64,000 nucleotides of DNA, taken from contig WPIO01000060.1 of NCBI GenBank assembly GCA_009760855.2, positions 621,001-685,000 on the forward strand, written 5' to 3'. Below, piece after piece: positions 32,440 to 44,289 of the stretch (the stretch's first letter is position 1; each line of letters starts with the position of its first letter). This DNA comes from Cristatella mucedo (lineage: Eukaryota > Bryozoa > Phylactolaemata > Cristatellidae). Position numbers and translations under genes: made by a program. The notes under the pieces were generated by a model, which was not told the origin of the DNA, did no database searches, and was given only the letters and a program-made list of their open reading frames with translations.

Positions 32440-35029
32440 AGCATGGCTATTCGCCGTCTGCATAAAAATGAAAGCTCGGAAATAAATGTGGCTAGGGATA
32501 GAAGATATATACTGTAGTTCAGGCTTATCTATTGTAAACTTGCTTTTACAAGTATTGTTTCGTACTTATCAAGTACATACCTACAGCTATATCTGACTTC
32601 TATTGTTACTTACAGCAGCTGCTTCTAGGTGTAGCTTACTGAAGACAATTTCGGCTGTCCGATCTTCAAAATATTACATGAAAAAAATTAAAGATCTCTA
32701 AAGGTGTCTTTCCAGCTCGTTGCACGGGTTAACACAAGTCAAGACTGTAGCTCTTATACCAAGTCGTCTAATGCATTGACAAAATGCACTACTTCTTGTG
32801 ATGCATCGTTTGCAACGCATTCGGAAAGCACACTGTAACTGCTCTTACGCGTCATGTGACGTAAATTGCACGTAAATTGAATTTGAATTTGCACGTAAAT
32901 TGACGTAAATTGCATTGGAAATTATTATTTACAGCCTTTTCCTCTTGTTTAGCTAGTGCGGAGCAATTTTCAATGAAGGCAAGACGATGAAGTTCGGCTA
33001 CACCTAGGAAATGGAGGTTTCCGATATGCATATGGATAAGGAACGATCATACAGAGGCCACTTGCCACCATGCCGCTACCCCTCATCCACAACAATGTAA
33101 GCGTACATAATGCAGTAACAATGCAGGGCAGACTACGGTCGTTTATTCTGGTTGATTACAAGTGCTGACACTATCTGCCCTGCGACCAGTGACTGGCAGA
33201 CGCGCTGCTCAGAGTAATATCAATGTGCGCAGGCCACAACAGAGCGTAGATATCAGACAACAGACACAGAAAGTGAGAGTTAGTTTAAGAGAGGTGGGGA
33301 TGAGAGAGGTGAGGTTAGAGGGGAGGAGGGGAGCAGCAACATGAGGAAAAGAAAGATTGTACCACAGCAATGACAGCAGCCGGTCAACATGTTCGGCCAT
33401 TAAAAACACAACTCACATTTTAAGGAGCCGCAAAGACAAGATCCAGAAAACACAGTGCCAGAAGGCAAGATCGTGGCAGAATTTAGAATACTCTCCTGTG
33501 GCAGCTGCTGCTGCTGCTCACAAAGCCGAAGCAAAATCCAACTGATAAGGAAGCCGGCAGGCCTAACAGACATCATCGCCTCGGAGGCAGCAGGCCGGGC
33601 AGCTGCTAGACACAGACCCTGCTTTATGACAGCCATCTGCTATTCAGACAAAGGTATTCCCCATAGTCTTCAAGCATTGTTTATAATCAGCTGACCTTTC
33701 CAGAAATCTGGCTATCTCGAAGGCTCTGTCCCAAGGGCTGTCGGTAGGTCACCACCAGGTGGCTCAGCTACAGGCAACAGAGGCAAGGTAGCCATGTGGC
33801 AAAGGTCAGCCCTGACACTGATTATTACCTGAACAAAACATTTTAGTCACGGTACAGCCACAGCACTCCAAAACGGATGCCGAATAATTAATGGTCATAG
33901 GCTTATGATCCAATTGACAAAATGGCAGTGCTTAAGGTAGTGCTAGCAGATGTGAATGCAATGCATCGATCTTGCGGCCTACAGGCTAGCCCCCCCCTAC
34001 AGCTCAGTCAGCAGTTTGAGCCATCTGATAATGATAGCTGTCAATAAACTAGTGATAAGTCCTACCCCCACCGAACACCACGATCAGAGTAAAAAATTCA
34101 GTAAACCAGCTACTCCTCCATCTGGATGCTCTAGCCAAACGGTAGAAAGTGATGGAGGAGCAGCAGAGGAGGAAGGAAATTCAGCCCCGGCCCCAACCAT
34201 GTTAACCCATCTGTGCAAAAGTAGCACGGTGCTTCTGGGTCAGACTTTGGACACAAATCTGCCGGCAGGCTTGGTCACGACTGACTCATCAGTCGGACCA
34301 GTACTGATTGGTCGGTCAATCGTCATCGACCTACGAAGGCACAGGCTCCATTTTAGATAGAGCAGCAGCAGCAGCAGCAGCAGCATGGCATCTGCTGTGT
34401 GCATAAAACCTGAGAGTTCCGGTTGCTTCGAGAGCTCCGAGGCTCATTGCCCACTTAACGACCTGCTCAGTTCGACCTTTTTCGTCCATTCGTATTTTAG
34501 GAGAGCTAGCATTGGCTAGCTGCCAAGTGATTCGGAAGCTGCTACACGATGGCACCGGCCGAGTTACCCATTATGATGCGTTCAGCATCAGGCTGTGCAG
34601 CACTGCTCTATGGCGCTTTTTTAATCGAAGCTCGTGATTTACCAAAGCAGCACTCTACTGCTGAACAAAGTGTCGTGCTCCGTGGCTGCGTCTTGTACTG
34701 AAAGCAACACCAATTTCTTCAAACCAAGTGACAGCCCCTCCAACGTAGTTATTAGGATAACATTGTGGATGAATCCACAAAGGATTGCAATGCATTTACA
34801 TGAGGACTGCAGAACATGGGGGTGGTATACGGGTGAATGGCTGCCGGTAAGACCACGGTCTCGTCTGACAGCTTGTCTTACCATATGAACGCAACTTATG
34901 AATGCACCAAAAAAAGCGAAATACTGAACCAGCTTTCGTCGTCTGCTTTCAATCTCAGACGGTTAAAGTCGAAGCGAGAATTTCTTTGCTAAATACGAGC
35001 TAGCCTAAACTGAGCACAGAGCACTGTCC
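32440..35029. other. Unassigned intergenic sequence
   Basis: Locally repeated CACGTAAATTGA words lie at 32865-32915, and a (CAG)8 tract at about 34363-34386. No gene is recognised. Confidence 0.4.
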
Positions 35030-35452
35030 TCATGCTCTGCACCAGTTTCTGCCGCCTCCTCGTGCTCTCAGATTCTCTATGGACAATAAATTGGCTATTC
35101 CATTCATCCAATTATAGACCGTTGGCAACAGAAGCTTTAGCTCTGCAGGTCCTAGGCTGTGAAACTTGCTTCCACGATTCTTCTGCAACGTCGATTACTC
35201 TCCTGCTGCTGACTGTGGCACATCCTTTCCAGCGGTCCTGAGCTGCTACTTCCATGTTACTCACAACTTCAACTGCTTTCCTGGCTCTGCTATGCTTGTC
35301 ACTTTCTCTTTGTTAAGTGAGATTAAGTCAGTTGGCTACCGAATGCATGCCAAATCCCGCTTAGGCTTTGAATGAACAATACAAAACTCTCGTGCGTAAC
35401 ACCCACATAGTCTTTGTGGCTTTGTGAAGTATAGACGAAGACACATTCGCTT
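35030..35452 (+). mobile_element. LINE-B 3' fragment
   Basis: CTATGGACAATAAATTGGCT, TGGCAACAGAAGCTTTAGCT and CTGCAGGTCCTAGGCTGTG match the C-terminal coding end of LINE-B. It continues through the UTR to AGTATAGACGAAGACACATT. Plus orientation, unlike most other LINE-B copies here. Confidence 0.82.
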
Positions 35453-35801
35453 GCAGTAGTCTCTGCGAGACTACTGATGATGCTATCGCATACTAGCAGA
35501 TTAATAGCACATTACTAGAGGTATATGCACGGTGGATGACAGCTTTGCTGCTAATGCATGAGCTCCTGGCAAATGTAAAGGTACTCCCATTGAAATTTAA
35601 AACAAGTGCTTGACATTTCGGTGTGACAGGGTTAAACTGCTACACTGCTGGCTGAACAGGGTTAAAGGGAAGAGGATGGCCACGATTTTACAAGTTAACA
35701 GGATAATTTTCTATCATGACGGCATCAAGATGCTACTACTACTACTCTGGTTGAGTCCTTAGAGAGCCCAGTTCATTCACGCTCTGCAGAGTCGCCACTG
35801 G

Positions 35802-35940
<139 letters not shown>

Positions 35941-36054
35941 ACAGACAGGCAGAGACAGGGAGTCAATTGAGCCTGAAAAGCTCGATGTCCTCGTGCAAGG
36001 CAGAGTCCATACCCTGGTCCCTTCAGATTTGGACTTCGGTCTGCTTTTTAATGC

Positions 36055-36120
36055 AATTTTATTCCAGGAATTTGTATTCCAGGAATTTTTATATGCATTT
36101 TTATTCCAGGAATTTTTTAA
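36055..36120 (+). repeat. Short direct repeats of TTATTCCAGGAATTT
   Basis: Three to four spaced copies of TATTCCAGGAATTT. The core TTCCAGGAA is palindromic. Confidence 0.85.
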
Positions 36121-36495
36121 GTAATTTATGCAGTCCTGGAGTTATGCTCCGACTAAAGCATCGAGCGGGGCAGACAGCATCCTCGCTCGGCTCGGCGAAT
36201 GCTCCATTCTGTGCAACTCTTCAGTGCGCAGTTCGATGGTGCACGCTCAGGCTACTCGTAACAAGAGACAAGTGGGTAGATCTGAGCATTAATCTGTTAA
36301 GGAGTGCTCGAAATCTAGGCTTTTAATCCCGGATAGCAGCTTAATTTTTTAAGTAAAAAACAAAATGCTACCCACCCGAATTTTTTTCATCCGAAGTCTA
36401 GCTGAAATAAAGAGAGATGTTGCTAAACCTGATATCAGCAAGATTCGTTGAGTGCTAAGCACTCCTTGGGGATTTGCTGCCATGCCTGCATACGC

Positions 36496-37004
36496 AAAGT
36501 GCCTAGAAAGAGATGTAGTTCTCTTTATGTCACTCAGTTTTAGGTCTCCTCATTCTTTGGCTCCAGCCTACTTATCAGATCTACTACCCCACATGGAAGC
36601 GTCGTGCCACCCGCTTTTCTGGAGCGAGTCATTCACCTACTTCGTACGAACCCCCAAATCCTTTGGAAACCGTGCCTTTAGTTCGTATGCTCCCAAAGCC
36701 GGGAACTCACTTCCGGCTGCAGTCACGGCATCCCCTGACTGAACAAAATTTAAAAAGAAGCTGAAATGCATATATTTATTGCAACATTTAGTGGGTTCAT
36801 GTGATTCGTCCTTTGTGTGTTTGTGTGTGCTGAAACTGTGCATGCTGCCACAAACCACATTTGTATGCTGACCCTATGCATGTCACCTCTAACCATTAAG
36901 CTCTAACGATAATGCTTCTTTTGCAGCAAGTATAAAGTGCCCAGAAAGAGATTGAGCTCTTTCAAGTTGCTATAAGAATGTATTATTATTACTATTATTA
37001 TTAT
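36496..37004 (+). mobile_element. LINE-A 3' fragment
   Basis: Reads SHSLAPAYLSDLLPH-like, KSFGNRAFSSYAPKAGNSLP, then UTR words and tail AAAGTGCCCAGAAAGAGATT with a (TTA)n end. Another partial tail word precedes it at 36496-36526. Confidence 0.85.
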
Positions 37005-37249
37005 TAGTGTGCTGCACGAATGCATTTACACGACACATTACTAGCTGTGTTAGTCAATTCACTAGTTCTTTGCAGGATTGCAGGTCACTGCAACTCGCTA
37101 GTCTTGTGCCTCAAAGACTCAAAGAGAAACTCAAGAAGAAGCTACAGGAGGTACAGCAGGTACCTCTCAAGTCTTCTCCTGAGATACCGCGGCAGAGAAA
37201 CGGCGGGCGTCTATGGATCATACAGAGGAAACGAAACTCATTTGCTGAT

Positions 37250-37272
37250 CCCTCCCCCCTCCCCCCCCCCCG
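37250..37272 (+). repeat. Poly-C tract
   Basis: CCCTCCCCTCCC-type run ending in about twelve C residues. Confidence 0.9.
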
Positions 37273-37389
37273 TAACCCGAAAACGTACACGTTCGCGTAC
37301 ATGCTGTATATCTACACTTGAGTCTCTGTGCCGGGTCTTAAACAAAAAATTGCCGACTTCTTTTGCACTGCCTTTAGATCGTAATCTTA

Positions 37390-37610
37390 TTTGGTGCTCG
37401 CCCTGACCAAGGTCTGACCGAGGCGTGGGCTCGAGTCCCATGGCATATGTGAAGCGCCTGAATGGAGATAATAATACTAGTAATAATAATAATGCTCTTG
37501 ATAAAGCGCCCTCAGAGAACTCAAATCTCTTTCTAGGTGCTTTACATTTGCTGCACAGGAATTAAGTTCTATTAGAGTGCTATACAATTGAATTATTTTA
37601 TTTTATTTGG
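37390..37610 (+). mobile_element. SINE-C copy split by a LINE-A tail
   Basis: The B-box region (GCGTGGGCTCGAGTCCCAT) and GAAGCGCCTGAATGGAGA form the first part. ATTAAGTTCTATTAGAGTGC and TATACAATTGAATTA resume after the interruption. The A-box half is missing on the left. Confidence 0.8.
37470..37560 (-). mobile_element. LINE-A tail inserted in SINE-C
   Basis: TAATAATAATAATGCTCTTG, AAAGCGCCCTCAGAGAACTC, TAGGTGCTTTACATTTGC: the complement of only the last 90 bases of LINE-A, a very short 5'-truncated insertion. Confidence 0.85.
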
Positions 37611-38800
37611 CCACGTGCCATTTGATTGAGCTCTTGACGTCCTTGAGCCACCTACACATCCGATTGGCGTCCACAAAGCAGCTATTCTATACAGCCATTC
37701 ACAAAAGACTGCAAGAGATGTTTCTATATTGCAGGTATACAGTCGTCAATGTGCATCTTCATGGATGCTACTTCGATTAGATCCGACTGATCTTTTTTAC
37801 TTTTTTTTCCAGTTATTTCATCTTAACCTGCCTTGCTAAATTTAATTTCCTATCAAACCAAAGCTGATGGGTGGCGGGGGGGGGGCGATGGGCACCTGCT
37901 TGAGATGTACAGTCCACACTCAGTGGACTGGAAGTGAATGCCAGCTCATATTTGCAGAAGGCAGCAAAGATACGAGTGCCAGTTCACAACAAGCAATAGC
38001 CATCTAGGGTGTGAGCATCTGCTTACGATGTGCAGCGGTCTGCATATGTAAGTAGTGTCAACTCACCTATTGTGGATGCTGGCCATATTATAGTTGCCTG
38101 TTGCCAGCACAAGGCTGCAACGAGCTCCAAATCAAGTTGTGCTCCACACGATACTATGGCAGATGGAAGCACAAGCTGAGGCCAGCTGAGACCAAGATCA
38201 AAGTTGAGATCGTTCGAGCTTGGCTGACGTATTAAGCAGGCGTGACTAGTCAAAAATGGCTCCCTTTGAGAATGCTGCAGTTCTACTTAAGCTTTGATGC
38301 TTGCTCGTGCACATGCGGTCCCTTATTTGATTCTGCAAGCCGCGATTACTCAATCATGTCATCACACATCCAGCACTGTCATCACAACTAAGTCGATGGG
38401 CTGATCCGATTTGCTTTTCAAGTTAACCCCACAAAATAGCAGCGTCGTCTTTCTTTCTAATACGAGGCCCGTCTTTCTAATACGACGCCTGTACAACGCT
38501 AACGGTTACATAGATGACCCCAATCACGTTTTTCCCCAATCAGCAACTGCCAGGCAGGTCTCGGTTACAAATTCGCTTGCTCATCGTCCACCCTAAACTG
38601 CCTCGTTTAAGAAAGAGAGCAGCCTGCCAAAAAGCAAAAAGCTCCGGGATGGCCAGGCAGGAGGGGGAGCCTTCGCACAGCCTAGAAGCCTGCCTAGCTA
38701 CTGCTGCAGTCGTGTGATCCTCGACCAAGTGCCTGATCAGAGGCCACACGGTGTCCAGAAGTTACGACCTGCTTCTGACGGAAGGGGAGAGAGAGAAAGC
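37611..38800. other. Unassigned intergenic sequence
   Basis: Includes a G9 run near 37876. No gene or repeat family recognised. Confidence 0.4.
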
Positions 38801-38809
38801 AGCCCCCCT

Positions 38810-38810
<1 letters not shown>

Positions 38811-38869
<59 letters not shown>

Positions 38870-38904
38870 AGCAGCAGCCAACAGCAGCAGCAGCCAGCAG
38901 CAGC
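38811..38904 (+). repeat. (CAG)19 tract and interrupted continuation
   Basis: Nineteen uninterrupted CAG units at 38811-38867, then CAG/CCA mixtures to about 38904. It lies in a small open frame (poly-Gln on plus, poly-Leu on minus), but no homology supports a gene. Confidence 0.97.
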
Positions 38905-39681
38905 ACTTGCACACCCCCCTCAGCCTCATTCCTTATTGCCTCCCCTCCTCACCTAGTGCAAAGAACCTAGTCGAGTCGACGACCACTCAAGTGCAAGCAG
39001 GCAGAGATGTCATTGGTTGCTCACAAGGAGGGCTGAAAACAAAGCATTAACGTGACATACCTCCTGTCTGCAGCTCCACAAAGCCACAAAGACTGCTACA
39101 CAGGAGGTTTTGTGTAACTTTTGTATGACACTCAAGACTGCTAAAAAACAAAGCACTAAACCTGCTGCTGCTGCATCTACACGATCCAACCTTCGTATTA
39201 CCAACTCGGCCAAACGTCAACTGACGTTTGAAATGCTTGTCGATTTGAAAAATAGCAAACGGGGCTGGAAGTGTTTGCATCAGGACACCAATTGGCCAAG
39301 CTGTCTTGGCATTGACGAGTAACAGACTTGCAACAACCATCATAATACCGGCCCAGCTGTAGTGCTGCTGTGCACGAGTTCTTCTGTTTCTTCTTATGTT
39401 CCTGGTGTTTCTCGCTCTCTGCTGAAGGAAGGCGAGAAGCGAGCTCGGAGGCACAGCATGGCAGATGCACCGAGAGGTGGCATCCTTACAGAGCAGCAAG
39501 CGACAGCTCAATGGGTGACCAATTATTAGCCCCTTATCGCCACTAGCCATTGGTTCGGCATGTCACCAGTCCTGTCACCAGTGCCGACTGACACTCCATT
39601 CACATAACAGCCTACCACTTATGCGAAAACCAAGCCAGCAGCAGAGGCTGCAGCCGGTTCCAGACACGACTGCTTAACCCA

Positions 39682-39727
39682 GGGGTGGAACAGTCTAACT
39701 AGGCCACAGGTTAGATGTTCCATCCCC
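39682..39727. repeat. Imperfect inverted repeat (hairpin)
   Basis: The arms GGGGTGGAACAGTCTAAC and GTTAGATGTTCCATCCCC pair along nearly their whole length with one bulge on each side and a loop of about ten bases. Confidence 0.8.
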
Positions 39728-40543
39728 CAACTCCACTGCCGTGGCCAACAGTGAGCCACCAAATATCAGCTAATGAGCCCAGCCGGCTTGTGGCTGCTGT
39801 GCATGCAACTGGCCACTAGCAAACCACCAACAGCCTACATGGGCGAACCAGCCTAGCCAATCAGCTGGCTCCTACTGTCTGGCATCCAGCAGTAGGCCTA
39901 CAGGACATGGCAGGTGCCCTAAGCAATCAGCTAGAACTACAACCACCTGCAGGCAGCAGTGGCCTCTCGATGTAAACCACTGGAGCTGTCATGCCAGTCG
40001 TGGGAACTGCAACACCGAGCGACTGTAAAGGTGGCGCCATGGTAGGAAGCTAGAGGGTTTGCAGTAAATTCCAGAAAAGTAGGTCACGGCAGGAAGCCTC
40101 TCAGAATTCGCCAAGCAGCAGCAGATACAGCCGGCAGGCAGGCAGGGCGAGAGGAAGAGTACGTGGCGGCGTGGCCGATGGACAAAAGAAAACATTTCAT
40201 AGGGAGGCTCACATTTCGAAAGCTGAAACCAAAGAGTCCCCGAGGGAATGAGCCAAAGATTTAGGCTTGAGGAGTGTTGCTCGGATCGGCAAACGATGTT
40301 CAGTTTTAAAAGTGGGTGTTTACGGAAAACTAGCAACCCGAGAGAAATACTACAAAAACCGCCTTGATTTTCAAAGCCTTCGTTGCAGCAGGGGTATCAA
40401 GACGGCAATTTCTTAATATACGATTCCCCAATAAAAATATGGTCTTACCTAAGCTTTGTCAGTTAACACCAAGACGCAGCTCTCAATGCCATTTGACCTC
40501 TGGGGTCAAAACAAACAGAAGCAGGGTCGACCGACCCTTAAAA

Positions 40544-40710
40544 AAAATCCTAGCTGATTAAACAGCCTCTTTTTGTATAGCGACAGAAGAGCCTTTACGG
40601 CTATCACCACCGCTTGCAGTGGCGATAAAGAATCGCCCACCGCAGGAATCGAACCCACGACCTCGGGACCGAGGTCGTGAAAGCAGCCACCTTACCTAGT
40701 GTGCCATCAC
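40544..40710 (-). mobile_element. SINE-D copy with 11-bp target-site duplication
   Basis: Full-length reverse copy: AATCCTAGCTGATTAAACAG, CAGAAGAGCCTTTACGGCTA, B-box complement GGAATCGAACCC and end GTGTGCCATCAC. The perfect direct repeats GACCCTTAAAA at 40533-40543 and 40711-40721 flank it, so the boundaries are well fixed. Confidence 0.93.
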
Positions 40711-41265
40711 GACCCTTAAAACTTCTAGGTTTGCTCTTGCAAAGCCCGATTAGGATCTTACGTTTAGTATGCAACACTATGCTCAGAAATCGGCGTCGCG
40801 ATACCACTGCTGCTGTGCCACGAAAAACCAAGGCGATTCGATTCGAATTTCATCCGAGTCGTTAATGGTTCCTATGATCCTGCCCAGGCTGCGACCGGCT
40901 GGCTGTAACCATTAATTACTACAGGCAGTAAGGCAGCTAGCTGGCTCAGCCTACTGGCAATTAGCTGCCTGCTAACTGGCAAGCTGCTAGCCTGGGATGG
41001 TGGGTACAATGGACTGAAACACCAGGCAGGGCAGGACAATGGTCCGGAACCATTACAGCTGATAAAAGACAGCAATACCCGATCGAGGCGCAGCAGTGAA
41101 GCACTGCCACCAGAGCTGGGTAAAGATCAGCCGGGATAAGAAACCAGAGGCAGCAGCAACAGCCAAGGTTGCTGAGGCGTTCCTCCTCTTGGTGCACATC
41201 ATGGCTGTCGGCCCGACGTCGGTGCGACGACCCGGTCGGAGCAACTCGCTGTCCAGCTTGAGCAT

Positions 41266-41495
41266 CTCCCAGCATGCACCGGGTACCTCCCAGCATGCAC
41301 CGGGTACCTCCCAGCATGCACCGGGTACCTCCCAGCATGCACCGGGTACCTCCCAGCATGCACCGGGTACCTCCCAGCATGCACCGGGTACCTCCCAGCA
41401 TGCACCGGGTACCTCCCAGCATGCACCGGGTACCTCCCAGCATGCACCGGGTACCTCCCAGCATGCACCGGGTACCTCCCAGCACGCACCTGCAT
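41266..41495 (+). repeat. 21-bp minisatellite, ten identical units plus one diverged
   Basis: The unit is CTCCCAGCATGCACCGGGTAC in ten perfect copies (41266-41475), then a variant CTCCCAGCACGCACCTGC. Because 21 is a multiple of 3, several frames stay open and repeat seven residues (SQHAPGT, MHRVPPS, HAGRYPV). Each unit holds GCATGC, and unit junctions make GGTACC. Confidence 0.98.
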
Positions 41496-42335
41496 GGGAG
41501 CCTGGAGCCTACCGCACACAAAAAGACCCAGTGTGTGGGAGTGTCGGTGAGAGGCCGTGGCCGCTGCCGAAAGGGCCGCTCCTCTGTCGATGCTTAACAA
41601 GCAAAGTTGCTTATTGGCTTCGCCTTGTTTGCTGTAGCAAAAGCCCAGAGGCAGGGCTTCCTAAGCTGCTCCCCATTCTTCTCTCAACGAACGAATCAGA
41701 CCCAACGAACTTCGAATCGCCGATTGCATCTCGACGAAGCTGCCCGTGATTGCTGGCTCTCTGATACACTTACTATCTGAGTAGTAAGGGAGCTGCTCAA
41801 ACGCTCCAGCTAATCAGGCGTCGAAACCGGATTTTCTACGAAATTTATTAAGCAATTGCTTGCAGCTAGCGGTGCCATCAAACGTTTTGGCTGACTGCTG
41901 GAAAAAGGGAAATTCTGATGACTAAGACCTCTCCAGCACTGGCTCTTACGTAGCACACCCTACTAGTCCCCGATAGCAATCCGTACTAAGCACAGTAGTT
42001 CCCATCGCATTCAGAAGCAAAAGCTCGCCAAATTAGAAAATACTTTCCTGGAGTAGCAAAAAGTTAAAATAGCGTCTCATCAATGTTGGCGAACCATGCT
42101 AAAAGAGCGAAATTGCTATCGATCGCTAAAGCGCTTCTGTCTATGCAGTGGTATTTCCTAAGCAACTAGTGTTGATTACTTTCCTTAATCGGTTGCCAAA
42201 GCTTAAAGTGGTAGGGTAGCTAAAAAGCGCTAAGGGATGGGCAAGGGAGATTTCTGCCTTCAAGAAAGCGAAAATCTGATATTGCATTTGGCAGGCTACA
42301 TAGCTACGTATTGCTAAATTTGTTACAATTTTTGA
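41496..42335. other. Unassigned intergenic sequence
   Basis: Nothing recognised apart from the end of the open frame that crosses the minisatellite. Confidence 0.4.
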
Positions 42336-42339
42336 GCAG

Positions 42340-42535
42340 TAATGTCATGCAATGCAACTCCATCTGTAACTCCATAAAGCCACATCAAATGACCAAATTA
42401 GCTTTACAGTGGACGGTTTTGTATAGCACACTTAATGCCCTAAACAGCTTTCGGTTTTCGTATGGTAATCAAAAGACTTTCTCTCAAAAAACAAAGAGAA
42501 AGTTAGAAGTAGAGGCTAGTAGTGTAGGCTGCGAT
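42340..42535 (-). mobile_element. LINE-B 3' UTR fragment, diverged
   Basis: CAACTCCATCTGTAACTCCA, GGTTTTGTATAGCACACTTA and CAAAGAGAAAGTTAGAAGTA match the LINE-B 3' UTR in order. Confidence 0.75.
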
Positions 42536-42539
42536 CTTA

Positions 42540-43260
42540 AGTAGTTCCACTTCAATAAGATGGAACCGAGGAAGGGGTGTGGTAAAACTAAGCTGAAGCT
42601 AAGCAAACCACAACTGAAATCGCGGGGCCATTACAACGTAAGCAACCCATACATACTATCCAGGATTGCCCATCGTGGAAAGGCAAAAATTACTCTGCCT
42701 GCCGCTTGCAGCAGGCTAACGACGACCATGCACGCCGGACCTTGGCTGACTGACAGAGAGCCGGGCAGACTGGTGGATCAAAGCTCTCCACTTCCAATAC
42801 AGGCGGGCGGGCATTGTATTCGAAGCCGAGCATTGTATCCGAAGTCTAAAACGATGACTGCCTTCAGAAGACTAAATTTCGGTGCTAGTGGACAGGGTCT
42901 CGTCATTGTACTCACTCTATCACACCGAAGGCATTCTGAGCCGGCATAAATGCTTAGACATCGTACGGAAATGTCGGCATTCCAAGTGTGATGGCCCTGA
43001 GAAGGATTTTATATGGCAACAGGAGAACGATTCTAAGAACAGCGAACTGTCGGTGAGAGAGCTGTCACAACGGTTCGGGTTACTGATATCCACTACTGAC
43101 TGTACTGCGGCCGTGGCCTAGTAAAAGTCTGACCCCAGCGAATATCTGTGGAACAAGGATTACGATCGCCGGCTATTCTGATCACCTCAAGAGATGTCTT
43201 AGTTGAGACGTCCACCCAGCAAACAGTTGCACCGGAATAATGCTCGATGATCGTGGCGCG
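42540..43260. other. Unassigned intergenic sequence
   Basis: A 129-codon plus frame at 42560-42949 has no recognisable domain. Confidence 0.4.
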
Positions 43261-43622
<362 letters not shown>

Positions 43623-43625
43623 ACT

Positions 43626-43769
43626 ATATATTTATAATTCATTTGTATAGCACCCCAAGCGAACTTAATCTCTATTCAGGCGCTTCATAAATGCCTCGGG
43701 GCTCGAGCCCACGACCGCAGCCAGGCCTTGGTCAGGCGAGCACCTTAACCGCTGGACCAGTTCGGCGTC
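43626..43769 (-). mobile_element. SINE-C copy, short variant
   Basis: ATTCATTTGTATAGCACCCC, CTTAATCTCTATTCAGGCGC, GGGGCTCGAGCCCACGACC and CACCTTAACCGCTGGACCAG. Abuts a LINE-B fragment. Confidence 0.88.
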
Positions 43770-43889
43770 CATGCCAAACCGCATAGACAAAGTGACTAAA
43801 AGTCACTGCGGAGCCACTTCATACAAGCATAACGAAGTCATAAATAAAATACTGAAGCAGAATATGGCAATCTACCACTATGGCTGTAT

Positions 43890-44060
43890 ATAATTAAGAT
43901 AGTAGTAGCTCACTTGTACAGAGACATAAGTGAACTAAATCTCTATCAAGGCGCTTTACTTCTGGCTGCAAGAGAAGAAACAACTCTGGGTAGTGACATG
44001 AACGGTAGACAAGCATGCAATAGCAGACAAGTATCGATGCCTGGACAAGTGTGCAAAAGC
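43890..44060 (-). mobile_element. Diverged LINE-A 3' UTR fragment
   Basis: AAGTGAACTAAATCTCTATC then AAGGCGCTTTACTTCTGGCT match the tail complement loosely. The following UTR is decayed. Confidence 0.6.
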
Positions 44061-44125
44061 ACACATGTCTAGGCACTCAGGGCCACCGGTTAGTGTGACC
44101 TCTCGCCAGCGACATCTTTTACATA

Positions 44126-44284
44126 TTAGCTAATTTAACAGTCTCATTTGCATAGCAGCAGAAGAGCCTTGGCGGCCATCGCACAGCTTGCAAACGGCAA
44201 TACAAGATCGCCAACTGCAGGATTCGAACCCACGACCTCGTTAGCAAAGAGCGAGCACTTTACCTCCTGGTCTATCACGGAGCA
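44126..44284 (-). mobile_element. SINE-D copy
   Basis: TTAGCTAATTTAACAGTCTC, CAGAAGAGCCTTGGCGGCCA, B-box complement GGATTCGAACCCACGACC and an A-box end with TTTACCTCCTGGTC. Confidence 0.85.
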
Positions 44285-44289
44285 TACAC

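Larger units (their letters stand above)
38905..41265. other. Intergenic sequence with LINE-B trace and one hairpin
   Basis: A LINE-B 3' trace lies at about 39055-39125 (CTGTCTGCAGCTCCACAAAG). An imperfect inverted repeat lies at 39682-39727, and a SINE-D at 40544-40710. The 167-codon minus frame at 39550-39047 overlaps the LINE-B trace and is not supported. Confidence 0.45.

Noticed and set aside
32311..32517. Arg/Glu repeat protein
   Set aside because: Pure translation of a GA microsatellite.
39047..39550. 167-codon minus-strand frame with a hydrophobic stretch
   Set aside because: Its C-terminal part is LINE-B 3' UTR sequence, so it is unlikely to be a real protein.
41266..41495. CRISPR-like repeat array
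   Set aside because: The units are contiguous without spacers and the DNA is eukaryotic; it is a minisatellite.
41096..41749. 217-codon protein with SQHAPGT repeats
   Set aside because: Open only because the 21-bp unit is a multiple of three; other frames and the other strand are open as well, and the flanks show no domain.
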